Origin: Paenibacillus luteus
GTDB taxonomy: Bacteria > Bacillota > Bacilli > Paenibacillales > Paenibacillaceae
Direction of reading: 5' to 3'
Assembly (NCBI RefSeq): GCF_006542765.1
Contig: NZ_SKCD01000044.1
Span: 248,001 to 312,000, forward strand
Length of the DNA stretch: 64,000 nucleotides
Under the pieces are notes generated by a model, which was given only the letters and a program-made list of their open reading frames with translations, made no database searches and had not been told where the DNA came from. The stretch's first letter is position 1. Each line of letters starts with the position of its first letter. The position numbers were made by a program, and so were the translations under genes. This document shows positions 42,801 through 50,020 of this stretch, one piece after another.

Positions 42801-45800
42801 GCGTGACAGGTGTCGTCGTCGTATTGGACGAGGATGATGCAGAGAATGCGCCCGAAGTGAAGCTAACTGTTGATTGGTTCGTGATCTGGGAGGGGACTGC
42901 CATCGTTACTCTCACCTCAAATGTTACGGTAGCAGAGCCGCCAGGGGCTAGGGTACCGATTGGAATGCCGGTGGATGGTGCTGCGTCCACGCGGGGACTG
43001 CCGTTTACAATTACACTTCCTGCGATGAAAGAAATATTTGCCGCTAAGGCATCGTTAAGCAACACATTGTTGACAGGAGCGATCCCGTTATTCGTCACCA
43101 CGGAGGCATAAGTAAAAGTGTCGCCGACAACTACTGAAGTTGGCCCAACGGATTTTGTTAACGTGACATTCGGCGGTGAAACAGGAATGTTAACCGTATT
43201 TGAAGAAGAAACCCCGCTAAGTAATCTTCCATTAGGCAGGATATAGTTATATTGAGCTACACCTTGATTGACTAGCTGCTGAGGATTGGGCAAGAAAGTA
43301 ACGGTCACAATAAAGCTGACTTCAGTTATTGTACCGGGGAAGACGTTGCCGATCGGTATGCCCGTAACTGGACTTAGGCCAGGAAAGGGAACCCCTCTAA
43401 TGAGTACGCTGTTTTGGTCAAATACCGTGCCTGAGGGGATGTTATCCATCAGTGTAACAATGGCTTCGGTATTGCCGCTATTACTGATCCGAATCGTGTA
43501 AGTATACGTATCCCCGACCGTTGCGCTTTGCGTGCTGGCCAGCTTCTCAAGCGATAGGATTGGCTGGAAGACGGGGATATTTACCGTTCCAGATAAGGAT
43601 GATCCGCTAAAGGCACCAGAAGTATAGCTGACGCCGGCACGGTTGGCGATAATAGCAGGAGTAGGCAGTGAAGTTACCAGTACTTGAAAGGCAACGGTAA
43701 CCGTTGTTAACGGATTAATCGTGCCAAGTGAAAAGCCCGTGTTCGGATTGGCAGCGCTTGTCACGCCGTTAATCGTCGTGCTGCCGCTCACGAAGCTTGT
43801 TCCGCTAGGTATGGAATCTGAGAAATTAACGTTCGTTACAGGTACAATACTATTATTCGCAACGTTAATCGTAAAGGTTATGATATCGCCAATCGCGGCT
43901 GCTGTTGAATTGGCGCTTTTTGATACCATTACGTTTGGCGTTTGGGCGGTAAGGGTTACGGTATTGGAGCTGCTGCTTCCGGATAAGTTTCGACCGCTTG
44001 GCAGTTGGTAGGTGAAGCCGACTACGGCTTGGTTGATCAGTGTGGCAGGCGATGGCAAGGTGTTTAGCACCACTTGAAAAGAAACCGTTGAAGTAACCGC
44101 AGTTGTCAATGCGCCAAGTGGAATTCCGGTTACGGGGCTGGCACCTGGCTGGGCTAGGCCATTCACGATTACGCTCCCGGACACGAAAGCTGTTCCGCTT
44201 GGGATGTTATCTGTCAGCGAGCCTTGTGCGGTAATATTGCCTGTGTTGCTCACAATGAACGAATAGGTAATATTACCGCCAACGGTAGCATTAGACGGCG
44301 AACCTGTTTTGACAACTCTAATGATCGGTTGAAAGACGGGAGTTGTCACAGAGCCTGAAAGAGATAAACCTGAGAAAACGCCCGAGCTGTAAGAGACGGA
44401 AGCCTGATTGATGAAGGTGCCTGAGCTTGGAACCGCTACCGCGTTAATTCCAAAGGTAATGGTTACCGAGCTGCCAGGCGATATGGTTCCGATCGATATG
44501 CCGCTAGCAGGGTTTGCCGCCGGTTGTGAAGTTCCTGCGACGACAACGCTTCCTGCCACAAACTGCGCTCCGGAAGGAATAGGGTCCGTTACGCTGACAT
44601 TCGTAACAGCTGCAATGCCGCTATTCGTGACGATAAGGGTATAGGTAAGAGTTTCACCAACTGCGATATCGGCCAGACTGGCACTCTTGACGGCCATGAC
44701 GCTCGGAAGCCGAACTGGAATCGTTATCGTATTTGAAGCTAATGAGCCTGAAAAGATTCTCCCATCCGGAATTTGGTACGTATAGGTGGACGATGCTTGA
44801 TTAACGAGCTGCGGTGGCGAGGGCAGCGAATTGACCTGTACTTGAAACGTAATGGTAGAAGACCCTCCGGCGGCTACTGAACCAATGGAGACGCCTGCTG
44901 GCGGGTTTGCTCCAGGAACGACGACACCATTAATGCGAAAGCTGTTTGGAACAAAGGTCGTTCCGGCAGGAATATTGTCTGTTAAATTGACAATCGCGGC
45001 TGAACTTCCACTGTTGGACACAAGCAGGGTATAAGTGAATTGATCGCCAACCGTTGCGTTCGTTGTGTTCGCACTTTTTACAATGGACAAATTAGGAGCA
45101 TATACGGGAATCGTAACCGTATTCGATGGAATAACTCCCGTGATAATAGAACCGCCGGCAACACTTTGAAAGGTAAAAGCAGCATTTGCAGTGCTCGAAA
45201 GCTGCGCTGTACTTGGCAATGAGGTGACGACAGCTTGATAAGTAACCGTAATTGAGCTTGAAAGATTCAGAGATCCAAGCGGAGCACCTGTTCGAATGTC
45301 GAAGGTCGGTTTGGCGACACCTCCAACCGTAACACTGCCAGGAGCAAAGGTTACACCGGCCGGCAATGTATCTGTCAACACGATGCTGGCAGCGTTCGCC
45401 GTTCCTGAATTGCTGACTGTAACCGTAAACGTAATGATATCGCCGATCGTCGGCCCCGTTGCATTCTCACTTAGGGCAACGGTAATCAAAGGGGCATTGA
45501 TGTTGACCTGAATCGCATTAGCATTGAGTACGTAGGCGTCCCCGGAAGTTGTCAGTGACAGTACTGCGGAGCTTTGGTTATTTGTGAGTCTTGCCGAAAT
45601 ATCGACGTTGGTAATGTCCCAGCCTTGGCGGCCACCAACGATATTGGAACCGGGAGCCCCGTTTATTTGATTGCGGTCACCGAAGGTTCCGGTTGTATTT
45701 AATGAGCCGCTGTCATTATTGATTTGTGATGCAAAGAAATTGTTTGCAAAGTTATTCGTTCCCGAGAGGGCAACCAAACTTGCCGACGTGGGCCCAAAAA

Positions 45801-46536
45801 GCGCCTGGTCTCCTGTACGGTTAGCATCGCCCTCTTGCCCGCTGAACAAGGCTCTGCCGCCAAGCGCTCCGGATATCGGTGTCGCGAATCCAGTGATTGT
45901 CGTATTAACAGGCCCAGACGTGCTCTGGACGAGAATAGCTCCTGCACGCAGTGACATGTTGCGAAAGGGCAAGGAAGGATTCTGATAGATAACGGCTAGT
46001 GTCCAGCCTGCGTGATTAGCCGTGGAATCGCCTGGTATGATAATCGTTCCGACGACACTGCCCGTTGTATACGTACCAGCACCTGCTGGCAGTACAAGAG
46101 CGGTAACGTTTGCCGATCGGGTATAACCGAAAGCGCCTCCCCCAAGATCAAAGGTATTGCTGGTTGCAGCATCTGGCGATACGCTCGATGTTCCAAGCGG
46201 TGTTTGAAATGAAACCGGATTATTGATGGCCGCGCTTAAATTAACGGTTCCATTAATATAGGTTCCGCCCCAAATCAGCTCCGCATAAAGGACAGTGCTT
46301 CCGGCTGGCAATACGAGAGTGGCCGCTGAACTGTTCTCTAAATAGTTGCTTGTCGTTCCGAGAGGGTATGTACCATATCGAACGGCAGTGTTTGTTGTAA
46401 CGAAAGCGCCAATACTGTCAGATGTGCCCGGAACCCCTGCTACTTCGGAGCGGCTAAGGCCCAGTGTATTCCCTGTAAACGTAATGGCGCCGGTTGCATT
46501 CAAGGTTGCACGGACGACCAGAGGTATTGGATTCAC
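39829..46536 (-). CDS. giant DUF11-repeat protein, N-terminal part (frame-split)
   Basis: A 2,235-residue frame. Residues about 1-355 form a unique head (GAITFTGNTLGLSRSEVAGV, TVLYAELIWGGTYINGTVNL) without a signal peptide. Fifteen tandem DUF11-type domains of about 130 residues follow, the last cut off by the stop. Each starts with a K-S-x-x-x-x-x-x-x-GD-x-x-TY core, and two types alternate. DUF11 domains are beta-sandwich modules of surface proteins, so a role at the cell or spore surface is plausible but unproven. The start is uncertain: the GTG at 46536 overlaps an excellent ribosome binding site, and an ATA codon sits at the ideal distance. Confidence 0.75.
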   Translation of the reverse strand: MNPIPLVVRATLNATGAITFTGNTLGLSRSEVAGVPGTSDSIGAFVTTNTAVRYGTYPLGTTSNYLENSSAATLVLPAGSTVLYAELIWGGTYINGTVNLSAAINNPVSFQTPLGTSSVSPDAATSNTFDLGGGAFGYTRSANVTALVLPAGAGTYTTGSVVGTIIIPGDSTANHAGWTLAVIYQNPSLPFRNMSLRAGAILVQSTSGPVNTTITGFATPISGALGGRALFSGQEGDANRTGDQALFGPTSASLVALSGTNNFANNFFASQINNDSGSLNTTGTFGDRNQINGAPGSNIVGGRQGWDITNVDISARLTNNQSSAVLSLTTSGDAYVLNANAIQVNINAPLITVALSENATGPTIGDIITFTVTVSNSGTANAASIVLTDTLPAGVTFAPGSVTVGGVAKPTFDIRTGAPLGSLNLSSSITVTYQAVVTSLPSTAQLSSTANAAFTFQSVAGGSIITGVIPSNTVTIPVYAPNLSIVKSANTTNATVGDQFTYTLLVSNSGSSAAIVNLTDNIPAGTTFVPNSFRINGVVVPGANPPAGVSIGSVAAGGSSTITFQVQVNSLPSPPQLVNQASSTYTYQIPDGRIFSGSLASNTITIPVRLPSVMAVKSASLADIAVGETLTYTLIVTNSGIAAVTNVSVTDPIPSGAQFVAGSVVVAGTSQPAANPASGISIGTISPGSSVTITFGINAVAVPSSGTFINQASVSYSSGVFSGLSLSGSVTTPVFQPIIRVVKTGSPSNATVGGNITYSFIVSNTGNITAQGSLTDNIPSGTAFVSGSVIVNGLAQPGASPVTGIPLGALTTAVTSTVSFQVVLNTLPSPATLINQAVVGFTYQLPSGRNLSGSSSSNTVTLTAQTPNVMVSKSANSTAAAIGDIITFTINVANNSIVPVTNVNFSDSIPSGTSFVSGSTTINGVTSAANPNTGFSLGTINPLTTVTVAFQVLVTSLPTPAIIANRAGVSYTSGAFSGSSLSGTVNIPVFQPILSLEKLASTQSATVGDTYTYTIRISNSGNTEAIVTLMDNIPSGTVFDQNSVLIRGVPFPGLSPVTGIPIGNVFPGTITEVSFIVTVTFLPNPQQLVNQGVAQYNYILPNGRLLSGVSSSNTVNIPVSPPNVTLTKSVGPTSVVVGDTFTYASVVTNNGIAPVNNVLLNDALAANISFIAGSVIVNGSPRVDAAPSTGIPIGTLAPGGSATVTFEVRVTMAVPSQITNQSTVSFTSGAFSASSSSNTTTTPVTQPQISLLLSANTSNATLGDTVTYTVLVSNAGNLEGLLTLSDLLPAGTTFSPNSVVVGGVPHPGESPITGINVGSIPPGASIPVTYSVVITTLPSPQFLVNQATAAYTFTPPDGRLLNGNAQSNTLSIPVSAPNVAVVKSTASVDAAIGEVITYSIAVNNSGIENINNVILNDAIPAGAAFVPGSVTINGVPNPGVPASGISLGSIVASATVTVTFQVTVVAIPVTGQIGNQASVTFTSGVFSGMTISNLVNTPVYQPIISMAKSANTINATVGDTVSYRIDVSNTGNYAGTATVTDNIPAGAVFVPNSVLIGGAPQPGTDPVAGIPIGAVAPNTTVSVVFSVIIDSLPNPQQLSNQANATFSFTLPSGRTLSGSARSNTVVISVSAPNVSVAKSAASTSVAVGDIVTYSISILNSGIAAVNNVIFTDPLPVGSALIPGSVLVDGVARPSANPATGVAIGTITQGQTVLVSFNVTVTSLPSPAQLSNRSSVSFTSGVFSGVTFSNTVIIPVYQPILTGVKSGSTSNATIGDTVVYTIAVQNTGNYPGTVILTDIIPAGTSLVQNSVIVNGQLVPGADPAAGIPLGNVSTTATVSFSLVINALPPGQQLVNQASATYSFTLPDGRTLNGAFSTNTLSIPVSSPNVTAVKSTTATDAVIGDIVTYRLSVTNSGIANINNVQVVDPIPTGASFQIGSVLVDGVARPAADPANGIILGTIAPGATVLVDFNVRVNTLPNPASLSNRATVSFTSGAFSGSTFSNTVVTPIYQPLLSLAKSADTSNATVGDTITYSLAITNTGNIAADVSVFDTIPTGAAFIPNSVLVNGVPQPGANPAAGIPIGSVPPGATISVVITLQVTVDALPSPQQLVNQATANFSFSPPDGRVLTGTILSNTLTIPVSSPNVSVLKSASSIDAVVGDTITYTIIATNNGIAAVNNVILVDPVPAGTTFTAGSVTVDGSPKPSANPNTGISIGTIAPGASSTVTFQVLVTTI
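39840..45500 (-). repeat. tandem array of about 390-base DUF11 units
   Basis: About fifteen coding units of roughly 390 bases arranged head to tail within the giant gene. Odd-numbered units share NSGIxxVNNV and VSFTSGxFSG motifs. Even-numbered units share ANTxNATVGDT, DNIPAGT and LPDGRxLSG motifs. The true period is therefore a pair of about 780 bases. Confidence 0.8.
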
Positions 46537-46546
46537 CCCCTTTACT
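46525..46546 (-). promoter_or_regulatory. ribosome binding site that questions the start codon
   Basis: On the minus strand AAAGGGGGTGA matches AAAGGAGGTGA at 10 of 11 bases. The nearest in-frame GTG lies inside it. The codon at the optimal 8-base distance is ATA (46527-46525), not ATG. Confidence 0.6.
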
Positions 46547-46744
46547 CAATAGGATTAGAACTAGGGGTTAAGGATGCCCCTCTTGATGAATCAAGATCTT
46601 ATCTATTCAATTGTATGAATCATTTCAATTTTTTTGTTTGTCTACAAAAAAATAATTATAAGGTTTGAAAAAGATTAGACCGGATATCTTAATTAGGAAA
46701 AATGGCCCATCATGGAGTGGGAGAGCAGCTATTCAAGCCAATAA
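46537..46744. other. intergenic region between DUF11 gene and two-component promoter
   Basis: AT-rich, with no gene recognised. It should contain the promoter of the minus-strand DUF11 gene, but no clear -35/-10 pair stood out. Confidence 0.4.
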
Positions 46745-46828
46745 GTTTAAAATAGTCCAATCGATAAGGTTAAAATAATCCAATTAAACGTTTTCACGAT
46801 AAAGCTATACTATTTAAAACGCTTACAA
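46745..46828 (+). promoter_or_regulatory. promoter of the two-component operon with tandem activator sites
   Basis: Two direct repeats, TTAAAATAGTCCAAT (46747-46761) and TTAAAATAATCCAAT (46770-46784), are spaced 23 bases apart. They run into TAAACGTTTTCA and the -10 box TATACT (46806-46811). The -35 is poor, as expected for an activated promoter. TTAAAACGCTTACA (46815-46828) after the -10 resembles a CcpA cre site. The whole aligns without gaps with 49914-49980. Confidence 0.7.
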
Positions 46829-46878
46829 CAAACAGGATTTGCAAGAAAAGATGTGAAACGGATACAATGGGGATCGAG

Positions 46879-47016
46879 CGCTGCAGCTGCATAGGGGCTA
46901 TGCAATGTTAGCGGCGTCAACTGTTGAAGTTGGATATCATTATATAGCTGTCATTCCAATCGGGATGACAGCAGCAACCGAACTAACGCCTGATGGGACA
47001 AGGGTGTTGGTTTTTT
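46879..47016 (+). ncRNA. structured 5' leader with terminator-like hairpin
   Basis: Downstream of the promoter lie, in order, TGCATAG-GGG-CTATGCA (46888-46904), CAACT/AGTTG (46918-46932), GCTGTCATTCC/GGGATGACAGC (46947-46972), and ACTAACGCC/GGTGTTGGT (46982-47011) followed by six T residues. A terminator-like stem before the start codon suggests attenuation. It does not match a riboswitch class I know. Confidence 0.5.
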
Positions 47017-47092
47017 GTGTGTGGCCGTCGATTTAAAGTAATGATCACGGATATCCTATCATCTAGAAGCGAAGCGGGGGGTGCCTGATCTG

Positions 47093-48871
47093 ATGTTTGA
47101 GAGGCTTATTAGAATTGTGACTGATCCATTCCGGAGAAGCATTCGCAATAAACTGATTTTTACGATGATCTTTTTGTCCGTCATACCGATCGTGGCGGTG
47201 ACGGCTCTCGCCACCGAAAACAACCGCAAGTCCATGGAAGAGGAAGTCATTAGCACGAATCTTTCCAATATGAAATGGACAGGCGTTTATTTGGGCGATC
47301 AGTTTACGCTTCTTAACAACATGATTTATACCGTACTGATCAGCCCTCATCTCAACGATTATTTGGCGAGTACGGAAGGATCTACCATCTATAACCAGTT
47401 CGCAGCTCAAAAAAATATTATGGACACACTCAGCAATTTGTTTTATTCCGCAGGAAATCAAGTTACTGGTGTTGAGCTTTATTTAAGCGAGCCGCGCAAG
47501 CTGTTTACCATTAGCTCCTATCAGTATGATCTTGAGACACCGAGGACAATTCCGGAACCTTACAAGCAGCTCGTAGAGCAGCAGAAAGACCTGATTATAA
47601 GATCGCAGGCTAAAAGTGGAGAATTCCAACTGATTCGCAGCATTAACCGATTCGAAAACCGGGACAAGCTCGGCGGTATTTCATTGAAAATCAAATGGTC
47701 GATGCTGGATCAAACGCTGGATTTGATCGGGAGGGGAGAGGAGCACAAAGTTTTAATTGCGGGTGAAGACGGTGATATCTTGTACCAGCCTTTTGGGGAA
47801 AAGCCGTCGGATGAGGTGATGGCCATGGTGCAGAAAGCCGGTGAAGGGCAAGGGTACTTCCGAATGCCCAAGGAATATGTCTTCTATAATTCCATTGATT
47901 CGGTAGGGCTGAAGTTGGTGACGATTATCCCAACCAGCTTTATTAACAAAAGTTCCCAGTCTACGATGCATTTTGGTCTTATTATTGGAGCGATAACGAT
48001 CGTGCTGTCCATAGTAGTTGCCACGCTGCTGGCTTGGCGGACAGCGACCCCAATCGTCACGCTGGCAAGATCGATGCAAGGACTTGGCCTCATCAAAGAA
48101 ACGGAATTACCGCAAACCACTCGGGTAGACGAGATCGGCTTGCTAGAGACGAAGCTATACAACATGTCCTACCGCATAAGAGAGCATATTAAAACAGAAT
48201 ACAGCATGAATCTCGAGAAGAAGACCGCGGAGCTAAAGGCGCTGCAAGCACAGATTAATCCTCATTTTCTGCAAAATACGCTCCAAATGATCGGCAGTAT
48301 GCTTTTTACCAAAAAACCGATCGAGAGCTACGAAATTATCCGTTCACTTAGCGATATGTTCCGATATGTCATTCGTGACCCAAATGACCTGGCAACGTTA
48401 AAGGCAGAGATGGATCATTTGAACAATTATTTGCTGATCCAGAAGCAGCGATTCTCCTCTAGGCTAACCTATGCGATCAAAATAGATGAGTCTGCGTTGG
48501 GTTGCCGAATTCCGAAGCTGACATTGCAGCCTATCGTGGAAAATGCGTTTATGCATGGATTGGAAAATAAATCAGGCGATTGGCATCTTCAAATCTCGAT
48601 CATTTGCGAACAGGAAACGGTAAGAATTCAAATTAGCGATAATGGTGTGGGCATAAGTGAGAACAAACTGACCAGCCTACAGAAACGGCTTCATAACCAG
48701 ACAGGACAACTATGGACGCATGGGAACCGCATCGGCATACAAAATGTAGCTACCCGCATTCAAATGCATTTTGGCGCTTCTTTCGGGATTGCCATGGAGA
48801 GCGAGCTTAATCAAGGTACGATAGTAACGGTAATTATTCCGATGGAACGGGGAGGTGAGCTTCATGATTAA
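47093..48871 (+). CDS. sensor histidine kinase of the YesM type
   Basis: A 592-residue membrane sensor kinase. TMS1 is at about 20-40 (KLIFTMIFLSVIPIVAVTAL), an extracellular sensing domain spans about 40-285, and TMS2 about 288-310. A HAMP linker follows, then the histidine kinase core LKALQAQINPHFLQNTLQMI (phospho-His in INPHFLQN, about 390), and an ATPase domain with the N box QPIVENAFMHGLENK and G box ISDNGVGISENKL. The ATG at 47093 has GGGGGGTG 10 bases upstream; a GTG at 47081 overlaps that site. It overlaps the response regulator gene by 8 bases. Such pairs sense extracellular oligosaccharides and activate sugar ABC operons. Confidence 0.93.
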   Translation: MFERLIRIVTDPFRRSIRNKLIFTMIFLSVIPIVAVTALATENNRKSMEEEVISTNLSNMKWTGVYLGDQFTLLNNMIYTVLISPHLNDYLASTEGSTIYNQFAAQKNIMDTLSNLFYSAGNQVTGVELYLSEPRKLFTISSYQYDLETPRTIPEPYKQLVEQQKDLIIRSQAKSGEFQLIRSINRFENRDKLGGISLKIKWSMLDQTLDLIGRGEEHKVLIAGEDGDILYQPFGEKPSDEVMAMVQKAGEGQGYFRMPKEYVFYNSIDSVGLKLVTIIPTSFINKSSQSTMHFGLIIGAITIVLSIVVATLLAWRTATPIVTLARSMQGLGLIKETELPQTTRVDEIGLLETKLYNMSYRIREHIKTEYSMNLEKKTAELKALQAQINPHFLQNTLQMIGSMLFTKKPIESYEIIRSLSDMFRYVIRDPNDLATLKAEMDHLNNYLLIQKQRFSSRLTYAIKIDESALGCRIPKLTLQPIVENAFMHGLENKSGDWHLQISIICEQETVRIQISDNGVGISENKLTSLQKRLHNQTGQLWTHGNRIGIQNVATRIQMHFGASFGIAMESELNQGTIVTVIIPMERGGELHD

Positions 48872-49919
48872 GGTATTGATCGTGGACGATGAGAGCTGGA
48901 CAAGAGATATTATTAAAGCGTTTGGTGAATGGAATGAGCTCGGAATGCAAATTATAGGGGAAGCGGAAGATGGCAAAGAGGCGCTCCAATTAATCGAACA
49001 ATTGCAGCCCCAAATCGTGATTACCGATATGCGCATGCCCGGTACTGACGGCGTCCAGCTGCTGCAAATGCTGAGTGAACAGCATCAGCACATCAAAACC
49101 GTCGTCATTAGCGGGTATGATGATTTTCAGTATGCGAAGCATGCGATCCGGTATAAAGCGGTTGATTATTTATTGAAGCCTGTTGATCCTAAGGAGCTGA
49201 ATAACGCTCTGCAAAATTGCAAGCGGGTGCTGGAAGCTGCGCAGAACGAGCGCAGTCCCTTATCGCTGGATTTGTCATATTCGCTCGCGACCTTCAAGCA
49301 GCTGGTTAGATCCCACTATAACGATCTTAACCTTGACGGCGTATCGGCAACGCTTAGCCATATGATGAAGGAACTTGAGAGCAATGGTGTAACGAAGCCG
49401 GCGATGCTCGAGCAAGTTATGCAGGAGCTTTTACTGCTGCTGAAAGAACTTATGAAGGCTAACTCGCAAGAAAGCGAGGCATTGCATGCGGATTACGGAC
49501 AGGAAGCCGTAGAGTCATGCGCTAATACAGAAGCTTTTCTGAAAGGGCGTTATACAGCCATGCTGGAGCAGCTTATTCAGCACCGGAAATTCAAAAATAA
49601 ATTGAATTTGGCTGAGGTCAAGCTGTATATGGAGGAGCATTATACAGAGCCGGTCACACTGGAGCAGCTGGCAAGAGCATTTTTTGTAAGCAAGGAATAT
49701 TTGAGCAAAATGTTTAAACAGGAATTCGGTCGCAATGTAACGGATTATATGCTCCATCTGCGGATGGTGAAGGCGAAGGACTGGCTGCTCGATGAGAGCA
49801 TACCGATAAAAACGATCGCAGAAATGGCGGGATATGAGGACATTACGTATTTCTACCGTGTATTTAAAAAGCATTTTGGCATTGCGCCAGGTGAAATGAG
49901 GAAAAATAGCGAGGTTTAA
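48864..49919 (+). CDS. AraC-type response regulator of the YesN type
   Basis: A 351-residue regulator. The receiver domain occupies residues 1-120, with acidic residues in VDDES (about 8-9), the phospho-acceptor Asp in IVITDMRMPGTDG (about 54) and Lys in YLLKPVDP (about 104). A linker follows, then an AraC double helix-turn-helix at about 250-350 (TLEQLARAFFVSKEYLSKMF, GYEDITYFYRVFKKHFGIAP). GGAGGTGA precedes the ATG. Tandem TCCAAT-containing repeats occur both before the kinase gene and immediately after this gene, in front of the ABC transporter. It therefore probably activates both. Confidence 0.94.
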   Translation: MIKVLIVDDESWTRDIIKAFGEWNELGMQIIGEAEDGKEALQLIEQLQPQIVITDMRMPGTDGVQLLQMLSEQHQHIKTVVISGYDDFQYAKHAIRYKAVDYLLKPVDPKELNNALQNCKRVLEAAQNERSPLSLDLSYSLATFKQLVRSHYNDLNLDGVSATLSHMMKELESNGVTKPAMLEQVMQELLLLLKELMKANSQESEALHADYGQEAVESCANTEAFLKGRYTAMLEQLIQHRKFKNKLNLAEVKLYMEEHYTEPVTLEQLARAFFVSKEYLSKMFKQEFGRNVTDYMLHLRMVKAKDWLLDESIPIKTIAEMAGYEDITYFYRVFKKHFGIAPGEMRKNSEV

Positions 49920-49993
49920 AATTGTCCAAGCAAAGAGTCTAATTCTGTCCAATTAAACGCTTTCAAAAATTAGCTACAATGAAAGCGTAAACA
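49914..49993 (+). promoter_or_regulatory. promoter of the sugar ABC operon with tandem activator sites and cre-like site
   Basis: GTTTAAAATTGTCCAAG (49914-49930) and the copy ending TCCAAT at 49948-49953 are 23 bases apart. TTAAACGCTTTCA and the -10 TACAAT (49975-49980) follow. TGAAAGCGTAAACA (49980-49993) fits the CcpA cre consensus at 13 of 14 positions and overlaps the expected start point. The first repeat overlaps the stop codon of the response regulator gene. Confidence 0.72.
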
Positions 49994-50020
49994 AAACAAG
50001 CTTCTGGGAGGTCAATTTAG

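Noticed and set aside
44408..44644. Several plus-strand frames opposite the DUF11 repeats
   Set aside because: They recur with the repeat period and look alike (PxGMPxxGxxPGxxxP), as expected for antisense reading of repeated codons.
46879..47016. T-box or known riboswitch in the sensor kinase leader
   Set aside because: No T-box bulge sequence (TGGNACCGCG) or other recognised conserved core was found, so only an unassigned structured leader is claimed.
47081..47092. GTG start at 47081 for the sensor kinase
   Set aside because: It overlaps the GGGGGGTG ribosome binding site that serves the ATG at 47093.
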